Of a stretch of DNA of 64,000 nt, positions 1 to 8,115 are shown piece after piece. This DNA comes from 1162T-S-0a-05 sp050299435. GTDB lineage: Bacteria; Pseudomonadota; Gammaproteobacteria; Pseudomonadales; Cellvibrionaceae. Numbering within the stretch: the first letter of the stretch is position 1; each line of letters begins with the position of its first letter. The stretch lies in the NCBI GenBank assembly GCA_050299435.1, contig JBNKVX010000007.1, positions 1 to 64,000 of the forward strand. Direction: 5' to 3'. The notes below the pieces were generated by a model. It was given only the letters and a program-made list of their open reading frames with translations. It did no database searches and was not told the origin of the DNA. A program made the position numbers and the translations under genes.

Positions 1-176
1 CCAGCCAAAATATTCATGATGGTAGATTTGCCGCAACCGGAATGGCCGATAATGCAAACAAATTCGCCTTTATCAATATTGAAATCGACATTTTCAAAAA
101 CCGTAAGCGCTTGATCTATTTTCTGATTGCCAAAGCGTTTCGCCAAACCCTGAACTTGTAAAAAATGCTTCATCAT
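1..176 (-). CDS. nrtD: Nitrate-type ABC transporter ATP-binding protein (N-terminal fragment)
   Basis: The first roughly 58 codons of an ABC ATPase run off the left edge of the window. The translation from the ATG at 176 contains a complete Walker A motif, GHSGCGKST, followed by the start of the helix after the P-loop. It would be the cytoplasmic ATPase that powers anion uptake through the membrane protein encoded just upstream. It lies 6 nt after the stop of that permease gene, with an AGGAG ribosome site overlapping the permease stop, so the two are co-transcribed. Assignment to the NrtD/CmpD/TauB subgroup rests on the neighbours, because too little of the protein is present to judge specificity. 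An alternative ATG lies one codon downstream at 173. Confidence 0.8.
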   Translation of the reverse strand, partial: MMKHFLQVQGLAKRFGNQKIDQALTVFENVDFNIDKGEFVCIIGHSGCGKSTIMNILA

Positions 177-182
177 AAATAA

Positions 183-1010
183 CTACTCCTGATACTGAAC
201 AAGACGCGCTGCTGCATTTAATCCCAAATCCAACAACATGCCGACGACGCCAATCATCAAGATGGAAAAAATCACGCTAGTTAAATCGAGGTTGTTCCAT
301 TCATTCCACACGTAGTAGCCAATCCCCGTGCCACCCACCAACATTTCTGCAGCAACAATAACTAACCATGCAATCCCGATAGAAATTCGCATGCCCGTTA
401 AAATAGTTGGCGCTGCTGCTGGAAGAATAACTGTAAAAGCCGTACGCAAAGAACTCAGCTCATGTGTACGCGCAACATTAACCCAGTCCTTACGTACTCC
501 CGCCACTCCAAAAGCTGTATTGATTAACATGGGCCAAATTGAGCAAATAAAAATAACAAATATTGCCGAAGCTTCAGAATCCTTAATTATAAAGAGCGCA
601 AGAGGCATCCATGCCAGAGGGGAGATCGGTCTTAATACTTGAATATAGGGATTGAGCGCGTTATACATTAAAGGAGACATTCCAATTACAAACCCAATCG
701 GTATTGCTACGAGTGCCGCCATTATGTAACCGAAAAGTACTCGGTATATCGAGTAACCCAATTGAATACCAATTCCTTTGTCATTGGGTCCTTTGTCATA
801 AAATGGATCTTTGATTTCTTCAACTGCTAAGGAAATCACAGCAGACGGAGGAGGAACACGTGCTTCCTGGTCTGCACCACCCATCAACAATTCATATTCA
901 GACATAGCCTCGGTTTTTTCCGGAGGTTGGCTTGCGATTTCCCACAAGCCTAGCGTGACCACCAGAAAAACAATTGATAGAACTATCGAACGCGCTCTAA
1001 GAGAGAACAT
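183..1010 (-). CDS. nrtB: Nitrate-type ABC transporter permease
   Basis: This 275-residue inner-membrane protein is the permease of an importer of the nitrate/bicarbonate/taurine family. An N-terminal membrane helix (about residues 7–26) is followed by a hydrophilic stretch and then a cluster of about five helices. The cytoplasmic coupling loop (EAA motif) is visible around residues 180–210 (ELSSLRTAFTVILPAA...GMR). Length and architecture match NrtB/CmpB. It lies between the substrate-binding protein gene (17-nt gap) and the ATPase gene (6-nt gap), forming an nrtABD-type operon. The sequence alone cannot separate nitrate from cyanate or bicarbonate as substrate, so the name indicates the family. 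Confidence 0.85.
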   Translation of the reverse strand: MFSLRARSIVLSIVFLVVTLGLWEIASQPPEKTEAMSEYELLMGGADQEARVPPPSAVISLAVEEIKDPFYDKGPNDKGIGIQLGYSIYRVLFGYIMAALVAIPIGFVIGMSPLMYNALNPYIQVLRPISPLAWMPLALFIIKDSEASAIFVIFICSIWPMLINTAFGVAGVRKDWVNVARTHELSSLRTAFTVILPAAAPTILTGMRISIGIAWLVIVAAEMLVGGTGIGYYVWNEWNNLDLTSVIFSILMIGVVGMLLDLGLNAAARLVQYQE

Positions 1011-1027
1011 ATTAACTCCACTTAAAT

Positions 1028-2482
1028 TTAAGATCGCTTAATCGCAAAACTGGATATATATTCTTCCGGTTTGTTGTAATCAAATTCCTTGCCCATGATG
1101 GTATAGTTTTCATAAGTTTTAGTGGGTGCATCGTAACCCAACTCTTTCATGACCTTACCCGCATCGGTTGCAATATAAACTTGTTCGGCAATCGCCTTGT
1201 AGTTGATATCACCTTCTACATATCCCCAACGCTTCATTTGCGTAAGAATCCAAACAGCCATTGAATGCCAGGGGAAAGGGTCGAAGTCAATTCGATCTGG
1301 AACATCTTTCACCGCACCGAGACCATCAGCATAACGTCCTGTTAATACTTGCTGCACAACCGGGACGGGTTGGTTAAGATAGTTTTTCGGTGATATGGCT
1401 TCTGCAATTTCTTTGCGGTTTTCAAATTTCGCTGAATAATGAGTCGCATCCACAATAGATTTAAATAAGGCAGCGAAGGTGTTGGGATAAGTTGTCGCAA
1501 ATTCCTGACTACAAGCAAAGGCACAACATGGATGCCCTTCCCAAATATCCTTTGTTAAGGTGTGAATAAATCCAACTTTCTCCCAAACAGCTCTTTGATT
1601 AAAGGGATCAGGTGAAAGGTAACCATCTAGATTTTCCGCTCGAAGATTTGCCACCATCTCCGGTGGTGGAACAACACGAATTTGAATGTCTTTATCCGGA
1701 TCAATTCCAAATTCCGCAACATAGTAACGCAATAAAAAATTGTGCATAGAGTATTCAAAAGGAACACCAAACTTAAAACCTTTCCACTGTTTTGGATCGC
1801 GCTTATCTTTATGCTTGTTGTGCAAAACAATAGCCTGGCCATTAATGTTTTCCACCGCCGGCATAATAAAAGGTTTGGCGGTCGAACCTGCACCCATCGT
1901 CATGGCAAGAGGCATCGGTGTAAGCATGTGTGATGCGTCATACTCATTGTTCAGGGATTTGTCACGCGCAACAGCCCAGCCAGCAGTTTTAATGACATCG
2001 ACATCAAGCCCGTACTTTGCGTAAAAACCCAAAGGGTGTGCCATGATAATTGGTGTAGCACAGGTAATGGGAACAAAGCCAATGTTCAGTTTTTTCTTTT
2101 CCAACTTTCCTCCCGCTTCCATTGCCGCAGCTTTAATCGCGCCCATTGGCAAAATGGAAGACAGTGCTGCTGCGAGTGTGCCGCCGCCAACAGCTTTGAT
2201 AAAGCGACGACGGCTGGCATCATTCTGTCCAAATATTCCGCGCACAATTGCGTTTTCTATAGCGCGCTCCATGATCTTTTCGCTCGAGTCCAAAACTGGA
2301 TCGTTTTTATTAGCATCGGTCGAATCGGCGGGAGCGCTACTTAACATTTCAGCTTCCCGCTCCAGTGCTTGTGAATACTGCTTAAGATCGTTTCCATGCT
2401 TGCATGCGGAACAATTGCAAGTCTTACTGTGGTTCAAGGAAGAGTCAGCGCTGTATGGATCACCCAGACTTTTATTACTCAT
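1028..2482 (-). CDS. nrtA: NrtA-family substrate-binding protein with long N-terminal extension and internal Tat motif
   Basis: This 484-residue protein is the periplasmic solute-binding component of the importer. From about residue 130 (KLNIGFVPITCATPIIMAHP) it reads as a typical NrtA/CmpA lobe pair, including the conserved GHPCCAFA segment. The export signal is unusual in position: the twin-arginine motif SRRRFIK is at residues 90–96, followed by a hydrophobic stretch and an Ala-rich cleavage region near 120. Before it lies a roughly 88-residue hydrophilic segment carrying Cys22, Cys24, Cys27 and His29 (CNCSACKH). The start used is the first ATG after the sigma-54 promoter. Starting at Met71 instead would give a normal-length Tat signal, but the cysteine cluster would then lie outside the protein. 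The function of the extension is unknown. Confidence 0.85.
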   Translation of the reverse strand: MSNKSLGDPYSADSSLNHSKTCNCSACKHGNDLKQYSQALEREAEMLSSAPADSTDANKNDPVLDSSEKIMERAIENAIVRGIFGQNDASRRRFIKAVGGGTLAAALSSILPMGAIKAAAMEAGGKLEKKKLNIGFVPITCATPIIMAHPLGFYAKYGLDVDVIKTAGWAVARDKSLNNEYDASHMLTPMPLAMTMGAGSTAKPFIMPAVENINGQAIVLHNKHKDKRDPKQWKGFKFGVPFEYSMHNFLLRYYVAEFGIDPDKDIQIRVVPPPEMVANLRAENLDGYLSPDPFNQRAVWEKVGFIHTLTKDIWEGHPCCAFACSQEFATTYPNTFAALFKSIVDATHYSAKFENRKEIAEAISPKNYLNQPVPVVQQVLTGRYADGLGAVKDVPDRIDFDPFPWHSMAVWILTQMKRWGYVEGDINYKAIAEQVYIATDAGKVMKELGYDAPTKTYENYTIMGKEFDYNKPEEYISSFAIKRS

Positions 2483-2637
2483 AATATTCTCCTAGTGGCT
2501 TGGCGCACCAACTGCGTGCGCCAGTGAATCAATAAGGTGCATCTCACTCATCATTTCTCAACGAACATCTCGGTAATACATCGAAGTCCGTATTTTATTG
2601 TTGCAAAATCGAGCTTTTTTTCTCGCTTACATTCCTA

Positions 2638-2654
2638 TAGCGATGAATGTGCCA
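2638..2654 (-). promoter_or_regulatory. Sigma-54 (-24/-12) promoter for the nrt operon
   Basis: Read on the minus strand the sequence is TGGCACATTCATCGCTA, preceded by T. The invariant GG and GC doublets are separated by exactly 10 bases, as sigma-54 promoters require. The -24 half matches the consensus closely (TTGGCAC) and the -12 half less well (TCGCTA). The predicted transcription start is near 2629, about 147 nt upstream of the nrtA ATG. A sigma-54 activator gene reads away on the other side of this intergenic region, which supports the call. Confidence 0.6.
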
Positions 2655-2722
2655 AGTTGCATAGCCACGTTAAACATCAGGTATAGCGCGGCTTCTTCCG
2701 CAAATGCCATGCAAACCTGGAG

Positions 2723-2777
2723 CAACGAATTTTCGTTGTTAACGTATTTTCGTTGAAACTGGCACGATTTTTCGTTG
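2723..2777. promoter_or_regulatory. Three tandem palindromes: candidate upstream activating sequences
   Basis: The first copy, CAACGAATTTTCGTTG (2723–2738), is a 7-2-7 palindrome. Degenerate copies follow at 2740–2755 (TAACGTATTTTCGTTG) and 2762–2777 (GCACGATTTTTCGTTG), all sharing the right half TTTTCGTTG. They lie about 95–150 bp upstream of the predicted nrt transcription start, the usual distance for a sigma-54 enhancer. They also end 30 bp before the ATG of the divergent activator gene, so the same protein could activate nrt and regulate itself. Apart from these elements and the promoter, the 325-bp gap 2483–2807 shows nothing I recognise. Confidence 0.55.
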
Positions 2778-2807
2778 TAAAAAGCGAAAAATAAAAAGGG
2801 GGATGCA

Positions 2808-4688
2808 ATGTTTAACCAGACAGCCTACTCACATTTTAGAGATCTGCCTGAAAGCGTTGTTGTGATCGATCCCGTAGAGGATAAGTTTCTGTATGCCAAT
2901 GCATTGGCATGCAATCTACTTGGTCAGCCAGCCCAAGAATTAAGCGAACGACACGTCAGTTCTTTTTTTCGAAATGCCTTGCCTCAACTCATTACCTTTA
3001 CAGAAGAAGTAATGGCTTTGGGTATCGGCGTATTAGATGAACTGACACTGACAAAAGATGAAGACGAAGATCTGATTCTGGAATTAACCGCCTCACGGGC
3101 CACTAAAGTTCAAGATTCGGAAGGTATCCATTTAATTTTTTGTCTTCGAGATAAAAATCAATTTCACCAATGGCGACTAAATACCAGTGCTCAGCGCTAC
3201 CACAATTATGGCTTACTTGAGTGGCAACGCATTCATCAGGTTTTTCAGACAATTGAACGTGAAAACCAGCTGATTCTGAGTGCAGCGGGCGAAGGCATTT
3301 ACGGAATAGATGCAAATGGCTGCACTACTTTTGTTAATCCAGCCGCAGAACGCATGCTGGGCTGGAAGGCCTCGGAACTAATTGGTAAAAATATCCACTC
3401 CGCAATTCATTATAGTCATGCTGACGGCTCGGACTATTGTGTTCAAGACTGCCCTATTTACACTTCGTTTAAAGATGGAGAAATTCGTCAAGTTGAAAAC
3501 GAAGTTTTTTGGACAAAGAATGGCAAGCCTCTTTCTGTGGAGTATACCAGCACACCGATTTTAGATAATGGTCATCTTGTTGGAGCCGTGGTCATTTTCC
3601 GAGATATCACAGACAAAAGGCATGCTGAGTTGAAACTCAGAAAAGCCCTCGAACAAGTTGAAACATTAAGAAAAAAACTGGAACTCGAAAACGCCTACTT
3701 GCAGGAAGAAATTAATGAGGGCTACAACTCCCACCTTATTGTGGGAAAGAGTCATGCAGTCAAACAGGTGATCAATCAAATACAACTGGTTGCACCAACC
3801 GATGCAACCGTTCTGATAACTGGAGAGTCCGGTACAGGGAAAGAATTGATTGCCCGAGCCATACATAATTCTAGTGAACGTAAAAACCGCACGCTGGTTC
3901 GGGTAAATTGTGCAGCTGTTCCCAGAGATTTATTTGAAAGCGAATTTTTTGGTCATATACGTGGTGCTTTTTCTGGCGCAATTTCTGATCGCGTGGGACG
4001 ATTTGAGCTTGCCGATGGTGGCACTTTATTTTTGGATGAAGTCGGCGAGATTCCACTTGAACTTCAGGGAAAATTATTGCGGGCACTACAGGATAGCGAG
4101 TTCGAACGTGTAGGCGAAAGCAAAACACATACTGTTAATGTTCGTGTGATTGCCGCTACGAATCGAAACCTAAAAATGCTCGTCAGTGAGGGGAAATTTA
4201 GGGAAGATCTATATTTTCGTCTCAATGTATTCCCTGTTCACTCAGCGCCCCTACGCGAACGACAACCCGATATTCCCTTACTTGTATCGCACTTTCTCAA
4301 AAAAACCTGTACACGCTTCGGCAAGCCTGAACTGATTGTTTCCGTTGGACAAATGCAACGCCTGCAAAACTATGATTGGCCAGGAAACATTCGTGAACTG
4401 GAAAATATGATTGAACGCCAAGTCATTCTGAGTCGTGGCAATAAATTAGTCCTAGAGGATCAAATTCAGAATGCGCTACCAACTATTGACCGGCTTGAGT
4501 CTCCGGTTCTCACTGAAGAAGATTGCAAATCTGTTCAGGTTCGTGCAATAGAAAATGCCTTGCGCAAAGCTCAGGGTAAAATATACGGGGAACATGGGGC
4601 GGCGGCCATTCTCGGCTTAAAACCCACCACGCTGGCCTCACGCATAAAAAAACTCGGTTTGATCAAACAAAAAGTGTTTCAACACTGA
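2808..4688 (+). CDS. Sigma-54-dependent transcriptional activator with two PAS domains
   Basis: This 626-residue NtrC-family enhancer-binding protein has two PAS sensor domains at about 10–110 and 155–275. The second carries the HADGSDYCVQDCPIY element common in PAS proteins. A coiled coil at about 275–305 leads to the AAA+ domain with Walker A GESGTGKE near 339, Walker B GGTLFLDEVGE near 400, and R-finger region. A Fis-type helix-turn-helix lies at the C-terminus (AAAILGLKPTTLASRIKKL). The sigma-54 contact loop reads GAFSGA (about residue 386) instead of the usual GAFTGA, a conservative Thr-to-Ser change. There is no receiver domain, so the signal is probably sensed directly by the PAS domains. 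Its position divergent from the nrt operon and the intervening palindromes suggest it controls anion uptake. The start has a GGGGGA ribosome site. Confidence 0.9.
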   Translation: MFNQTAYSHFRDLPESVVVIDPVEDKFLYANALACNLLGQPAQELSERHVSSFFRNALPQLITFTEEVMALGIGVLDELTLTKDEDEDLILELTASRATKVQDSEGIHLIFCLRDKNQFHQWRLNTSAQRYHNYGLLEWQRIHQVFQTIERENQLILSAAGEGIYGIDANGCTTFVNPAAERMLGWKASELIGKNIHSAIHYSHADGSDYCVQDCPIYTSFKDGEIRQVENEVFWTKNGKPLSVEYTSTPILDNGHLVGAVVIFRDITDKRHAELKLRKALEQVETLRKKLELENAYLQEEINEGYNSHLIVGKSHAVKQVINQIQLVAPTDATVLITGESGTGKELIARAIHNSSERKNRTLVRVNCAAVPRDLFESEFFGHIRGAFSGAISDRVGRFELADGGTLFLDEVGEIPLELQGKLLRALQDSEFERVGESKTHTVNVRVIAATNRNLKMLVSEGKFREDLYFRLNVFPVHSAPLRERQPDIPLLVSHFLKKTCTRFGKPELIVSVGQMQRLQNYDWPGNIRELENMIERQVILSRGNKLVLEDQIQNALPTIDRLESPVLTEEDCKSVQVRAIENALRKAQGKIYGEHGAAAILGLKPTTLASRIKKLGLIKQKVFQH

Positions 4689-4802
4689 ATATCAATTGAA
4701 GTGTGACCTTCCAGGGTTCTGAACTTTAAATCGTTTACTGCATCTAATCACTGCGCAATAAAGCTCACATATGTCCCATCGGCACAAGGAGCACCAACAG
4801 AC

Positions 4803-4903
4803 ATGAGTTATCTCACATCTTTTTAAAGTATCTTCTACTCACCATTACCCTGATTAACAGCTCAGTTTATGCTGCGGTTTTTGGTGTAAGCTATCATTTC
4901 TAA
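4803..4903 (+). pseudogene. Possible remnant of a small secreted-protein gene
   Basis: An AAGGAG ribosome site 11 nt before an ATG at 4803 opens a reading frame that stops after seven codons at a run of five T. Shifting back by one base at that run restores a frame encoding a signal-peptide-like hydrophobic stretch ending in SSVYA-A and then only nine more residues before a stop at 4901–4903. This fits a decayed exported-protein gene with a homopolymer frameshift, but the piece is short and could be chance. The rest of 4689–4970 shows nothing else I recognise. Confidence 0.22.
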
Positions 4904-4908
4904 TCTGA

Positions 4909-4941
4909 AGCGCTTGACTAATTGTTAATTAGTCAAGCGCT
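4909..4941 (-). terminator. Hairpin downstream of the cytochrome b562 gene
   Basis: A perfect 15-bp inverted repeat (arms 4909–4923 and 4927–4941, AGCGCTTGACTAATT and its complement) encloses a 3-nt loop. It starts 30 nt after the stop of the minus-strand gene 4971–5342. No clear U-tract follows on either strand, so it may act as a terminator or as an mRNA 3'-end stabiliser. Confidence 0.55.
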
Positions 4942-4970
4942 CTCCCCTACTCATTATTTCAAATCATTCC

Positions 4971-5342
4971 TCAGTGCTCCACGCCTAGCTTTTCATGAAA
5001 TTCCTCCTCTAGCTCATGCAGCTCTTTTAAGGCTTCTTTTGCTTCCGTTATATCACCGGATTCAATTGCTTTAAGCAAAATATTTGCACGCGCGGTAAGT
5101 TTTTTCATACCTGCGTCAAATGTTTCCTGATCTTCAGGCTTGACCTTTTGTTGCCGCGCGATTTCAAGTCCTGCAGAAAAGTTTTCAAGTTGAATTTTCA
5201 TTTCATCTAATGAATCTGCCTTTTTCATCGTTTTGTACGAATCTTCCATTGTTTCCATAGCATCATGTAGCTCACTCTGCTTAGAACAGGCTACAACTAA
5301 CAAAAACAGTAATATTAAGACATAGGATTTTTTCACGATCAC
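4971..5342 (-). CDS. cybC: Cytochrome b562-family lipoprotein
   Basis: This 123-residue protein resembles the four-helix-bundle haem protein cytochrome b562. The match covers the first helix (LHDAMETMEDSYKTMKKAD, compared with the LEDNMETL...KAD pattern of the E. coli protein) and the last helix. The two haem iron ligands appear conserved as Met29 (DAMETM) and His116 (EEFHEKL). Unlike the soluble periplasmic E. coli form, it has a lipoprotein signal with lipobox VVAC and lipidation at Cys19, so it should be membrane-anchored. The CXXCH motif that would allow covalent haem attachment is absent. The family's physiological electron partner is not established. It is flanked by a hairpin downstream and an AEC carrier gene upstream on the same strand. 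I am fairly confident in the family, less so that it binds haem. Confidence 0.73.
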   Translation of the reverse strand: MIVKKSYVLILLFLLVVACSKQSELHDAMETMEDSYKTMKKADSLDEMKIQLENFSAGLEIARQQKVKPEDQETFDAGMKKLTARANILLKAIESGDITEAKEALKELHELEEEFHEKLGVEH

Positions 5343-5385
5343 TCCTGTTTAGATTATTTAAAAAATATTTAGCACACCTAATGGT

Positions 5386-6291
5386 TCATAAATATATTAA
5401 TGTAATTCGCCAAAGCCAAACACTGACAAGCGAAAACAACAAACTGTATCCGATAATAGTTGAAGCTAAACGCGGTGCCAGATTTGCCGAAACCGCCAAA
5501 GCTCCTGCCGAGATCATCGCTGGCATCGCTGCTTCCAACACCACAACATAGGCAACGAAACTTTTAATCTCCAGAAATTTTAAAATTAAGAAAGCAAAAG
5601 CGGGCTTGAGGACGAGTATCAACAGCATCGCAAAACTAATAATCTTCAAATGGCTTTTCTCAGGGCGCAACTTCCATTGCATCCCTACCGCCACGACCAC
5701 AACAGGCACAAGTGTCGCCGCTAAACGAGAAGCCAGCTCTCCAAACCAGAGCGGCAAAGAAACCCCTCTCAAAGCAAATGCAATGACTAAAGCAATGAAA
5801 GGCGGGAACGAAAGGATATTATATAGAACTTGAGTCGCGTTAGTTTTACCCTCACTCGAGTAAAAGCTTACCACCGCGATGCCGAAAGTATTCAATGCCA
5901 AAAAAGTCCCTAACTGGTCATACAAAATTCCGTAAGGAATAGAATCTCGTCCGAGGTGAGCTTCCAGTAATGGAATACCAACAAATGAAGTGTTACCCAG
6001 AACACACACCAACAACATTGCGCCGGTAACCGATTGAGACCACGACATCAAGCGCGCACATGAAAACACCACGAGGGCGCAAAAAGCCATTACAACCCAA
6101 GCCATAATCACAGGAAGCAATGCTTCCTGATCCAATTTTAATACCGGGATTTCCTTAAATATAAGCGCAGGCAGCGCAACATAAATGACAAAATTATTTA
6201 ATACCGCAGCGGAAGATTCCGGAAATTTTTTACTGTGCTGAAAAAGCAAACCCAACACTAGACAGATAAATACTAATAATAAATTTGTCAC
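5386..6291 (-). CDS. AEC-family (auxin efflux carrier-like) transporter
   Basis: This 301-residue integral membrane protein has about ten hydrophobic helices and the hallmarks of the AEC family. These are an N-terminal helix followed by the NNFVIYVALPALIFKEI segment (about residues 31–47), the G-N-T-S-F-VGIPLLEAHLG segment near the middle, and Pro-rich helices in the C-terminal half (EAAMPAMISAGALA). Bacterial members move organic anions such as malate or malonate, but the substrate here cannot be read from the sequence. It lies 43 nt upstream of the cytochrome b562 gene on the same strand and may share its transcript. No regulatory site was recognised in the 240 bp upstream (6292–6531). Confidence 0.85.
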   Translation of the reverse strand: MTNLLLVFICLVLGLLFQHSKKFPESSAAVLNNFVIYVALPALIFKEIPVLKLDQEALLPVIMAWVVMAFCALVVFSCARLMSWSQSVTGAMLLVCVLGNTSFVGIPLLEAHLGRDSIPYGILYDQLGTFLALNTFGIAVVSFYSSEGKTNATQVLYNILSFPPFIALVIAFALRGVSLPLWFGELASRLAATLVPVVVVAVGMQWKLRPEKSHLKIISFAMLLILVLKPAFAFLILKFLEIKSFVAYVVVLEAAMPAMISAGALAVSANLAPRLASTIIGYSLLFSLVSVWLWRITLIYL

Positions 6292-6531
6292 TACAACTTG
6301 CCTTCTTCGTACCTACCAATACTCTAACGCCAGTCATCGTAGATTTCCACTGAGCATCCAATTAAATCCGATGATTTTTCACAACAAGAAGGGTGTCAAG
6401 AATAACAAGCTATTACCGCAATACAAGATGAAAAACAGAAATTCCAGGCTCAGCACATAGCGATTAAATAATAATCTCAACTTTTACTAATCAGCCACTA
6501 CCACAATAGTTTTCTTAGCGGAGCTTGATAC

Positions 6532-6921
6532 TCAAACCCACTTAACTTGCCCACGGTATATAATTTTACGCTTTCCGCGCTCTGCCGGTTCGGAAGTCGC
6601 GGTGCCGCCAATTTTTGAAACGTCACTGGCTACGCCGCGATAGCTTGTTTTGCTCTTTGTCACTTCTACTTTTTTCTGGTCAAACGATAGGCCGACGCTT
6701 TTAAAGAAGACACGTTGACGCTCCGATAGCTCTGACTTAAATTTGTTGAAAGCGGTAGCCACGTTTGCAGAGTTTGAGCTTTGTGCTATTTCCAACAACT
6801 GCACAAGTTCCTGGGTATCTCTGCATCGCAATCTTTTACCTCCATTGAGCTCGATTTGGATTCGTAAGGCTTGAACGGCTTCTACTGCTTTTTCGCTTAA
6901 TTTTAGGGCTTCAGTTTTCAT
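6532..6921 (-). CDS. Hypothetical protein with C-terminal YRG motifs
   Basis: This is a 129-residue soluble protein from the ATG at 6921; the frame remains open upstream for 22 more codons, but those look non-native (MLSVLHATRQRRC). The N-terminal half is helical. The C-terminal third is basic and contains two short YRG elements, SYRG and the terminal IYRGQVKWV. A comparable IYRG motif starts some small bacterial domains, but I cannot assign a family. It stands alone, divergent from the MscS-like gene cluster. No signal peptide or membrane segment is seen. Confidence 0.55.
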   Translation of the reverse strand: MKTEALKLSEKAVEAVQALRIQIELNGGKRLRCRDTQELVQLLEIAQSSNSANVATAFNKFKSELSERQRVFFKSVGLSFDQKKVEVTKSKTSYRGVASDVSKIGGTATSEPAERGKRKIIYRGQVKWV

Positions 6922-7035
6922 AACATTGTCTCTGTTGAAAATACTCAAGCACCGGCGCTGTCTAGTTGCATGCAAAACCGATAACACTTGGACTTCGTGA
7001 TTGAAAGATTACTGCTGACTGAATCAAGATTAGCG

Positions 7036-7215
7036 ATGACAGCTCACGCTTTAAAGGAAGCAGGCGACACACGGTACATGCACTTGCTTCATTGGAAAGC
7101 CCTACTCTTTATAGCCATACTTATTGCTATGGTTTTCTATCACATCGGTCATGGTGAATACTTCATTCCAATTTCATGTTTTCCAGGGCAAGATACCTGT
7201 CATTGCCCTGCCTAA
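7036..7215 (+). CDS. Possible small membrane protein
   Basis: A 59-residue open frame from the ATG at 7036 contains one hydrophobic helix (KALLFIAILIAMVFYHIGHG) and a Cys-containing tail (CFPGQDTCHC). The frame continues upstream to a TTG at 6988. No convincing ribosome site precedes either start, and another ATG lies at 7078. It ends 39 nt before the MscS-like gene, in the same orientation. It could be a real single-pass protein or a chance frame; I cannot name a family. Confidence 0.3.
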   Translation: MTAHALKEAGDTRYMHLLHWKALLFIAILIAMVFYHIGHGEYFIPISCFPGQDTCHCPA

Positions 7216-7254
7216 AGCGCAATAACAACCCAATCAAATAAATGGGGGAAACAA

Positions 7255-8100
7255 ATGGCGACAGAGGCTTTTAGCGTTAAATCTGCTCTTGTGGAGACTT
7301 ACGAACAATTTGCAAGCCACATCATCCAAAATACCCCACAGATTTTGGGTGCAATATTCCTGCTATTTGCCGGTTGGATACTGGCGCTTTCTCTTCGCGC
7401 TGCCACACGAAAGTTAATCGGTGGATTTGACTGGGTCTTTAAACGTGCTGCAAAAACGGGTAGCGAAAACCAGTTCAATTTACGCAGTTCTTACGCAAGC
7501 ATCATAGGCAATGCAGTTTATTGGGTCATTATTCTGTTTTTTGTCGCAGCGGCAGCAAACACGCTGGGCTGGAAAATGTTCTCCGGCTGGATGGACAATA
7601 TCATCACTCAGCTCCCCAGCCTTATCGCAGGCTTACTGATTATTCTCGCCGGATTTTTACTTGGAAATGGTTTGAAAACAGCCACAATTAGCACCGCTTT
7701 AACAACCGGAATTGAGCACGGAGAATTATTGGGGCGTTCTGTACAGGTGCTTGTTATTTTAACTTCCATCATTATTGGTGCCGGCCAGATTGGTATCAAT
7801 GTTCACCTTCTCAGTAACACGCTCATCGTCTCCATCGGTGTATTATTTTTTGGTGGTGCATTGGCCTTTGGTTTAGGTGCAAAAACACTGATAGAAAATG
7901 TTATTGGGGCACAATACGCACGCAAACATTGTCGTATTGGAGAAAATGTTGTCCTCGGAGATCTGCGGGGCGTACTGATTGAGGTGACGCCCACATCTAT
8001 GATTTTAGAAACACAAGAAGGACGCGTCATAGTACCGGCTAAAAAATTTCAGGAAGAAGTTATTCAATTGTCTTCCAACATTGCTGAAACTGAAAATTGA
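7255..8100 (+). CDS. MscS-like mechanosensitive channel family protein
   Basis: This 281-residue membrane protein has four or five predicted helices. Two tandem copies of the conserved helix repeat found in small-conductance mechanosensitive channel relatives are recognisable (ILGAIFLLFAGWILA and SLIAGLLIILAGFLLGNG). A Gly/Ala-rich pore-like helix (GVLFFGGALAFGLGAKTLIENVIG) precedes a short beta-domain (IGENVVLGDLRGVLIEVTPTSMILETQEGRVIVPAKKF) that resembles the MscS middle domain. The large C-terminal cage domain of E. coli MscS is absent. It is the first gene of a tight operon with a soluble MgtE-like protein (15-nt gap) and MgtE, so it may deal with ion or osmotic balance tied to magnesium. 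That functional link is inference. Confidence 0.83.
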   Translation: MATEAFSVKSALVETYEQFASHIIQNTPQILGAIFLLFAGWILALSLRAATRKLIGGFDWVFKRAAKTGSENQFNLRSSYASIIGNAVYWVIILFFVAAAANTLGWKMFSGWMDNIITQLPSLIAGLLIILAGFLLGNGLKTATISTALTTGIEHGELLGRSVQVLVILTSIIIGAGQIGINVHLLSNTLIVSIGVLFFGGALAFGLGAKTLIENVIGAQYARKHCRIGENVVLGDLRGVLIEVTPTSMILETQEGRVIVPAKKFQEEVIQLSSNIAETEN

Positions 8101-8115
8101 TTTAGGGGAAATGCC

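Noticed and set aside
2756..2782. TGGCACG near the start of the sigma-54 activator gene, possible plus-strand -24/-12 promoter
   Set aside because: The doublet 10 bases downstream of GG is CG rather than GC, and the site overlaps the third palindrome.
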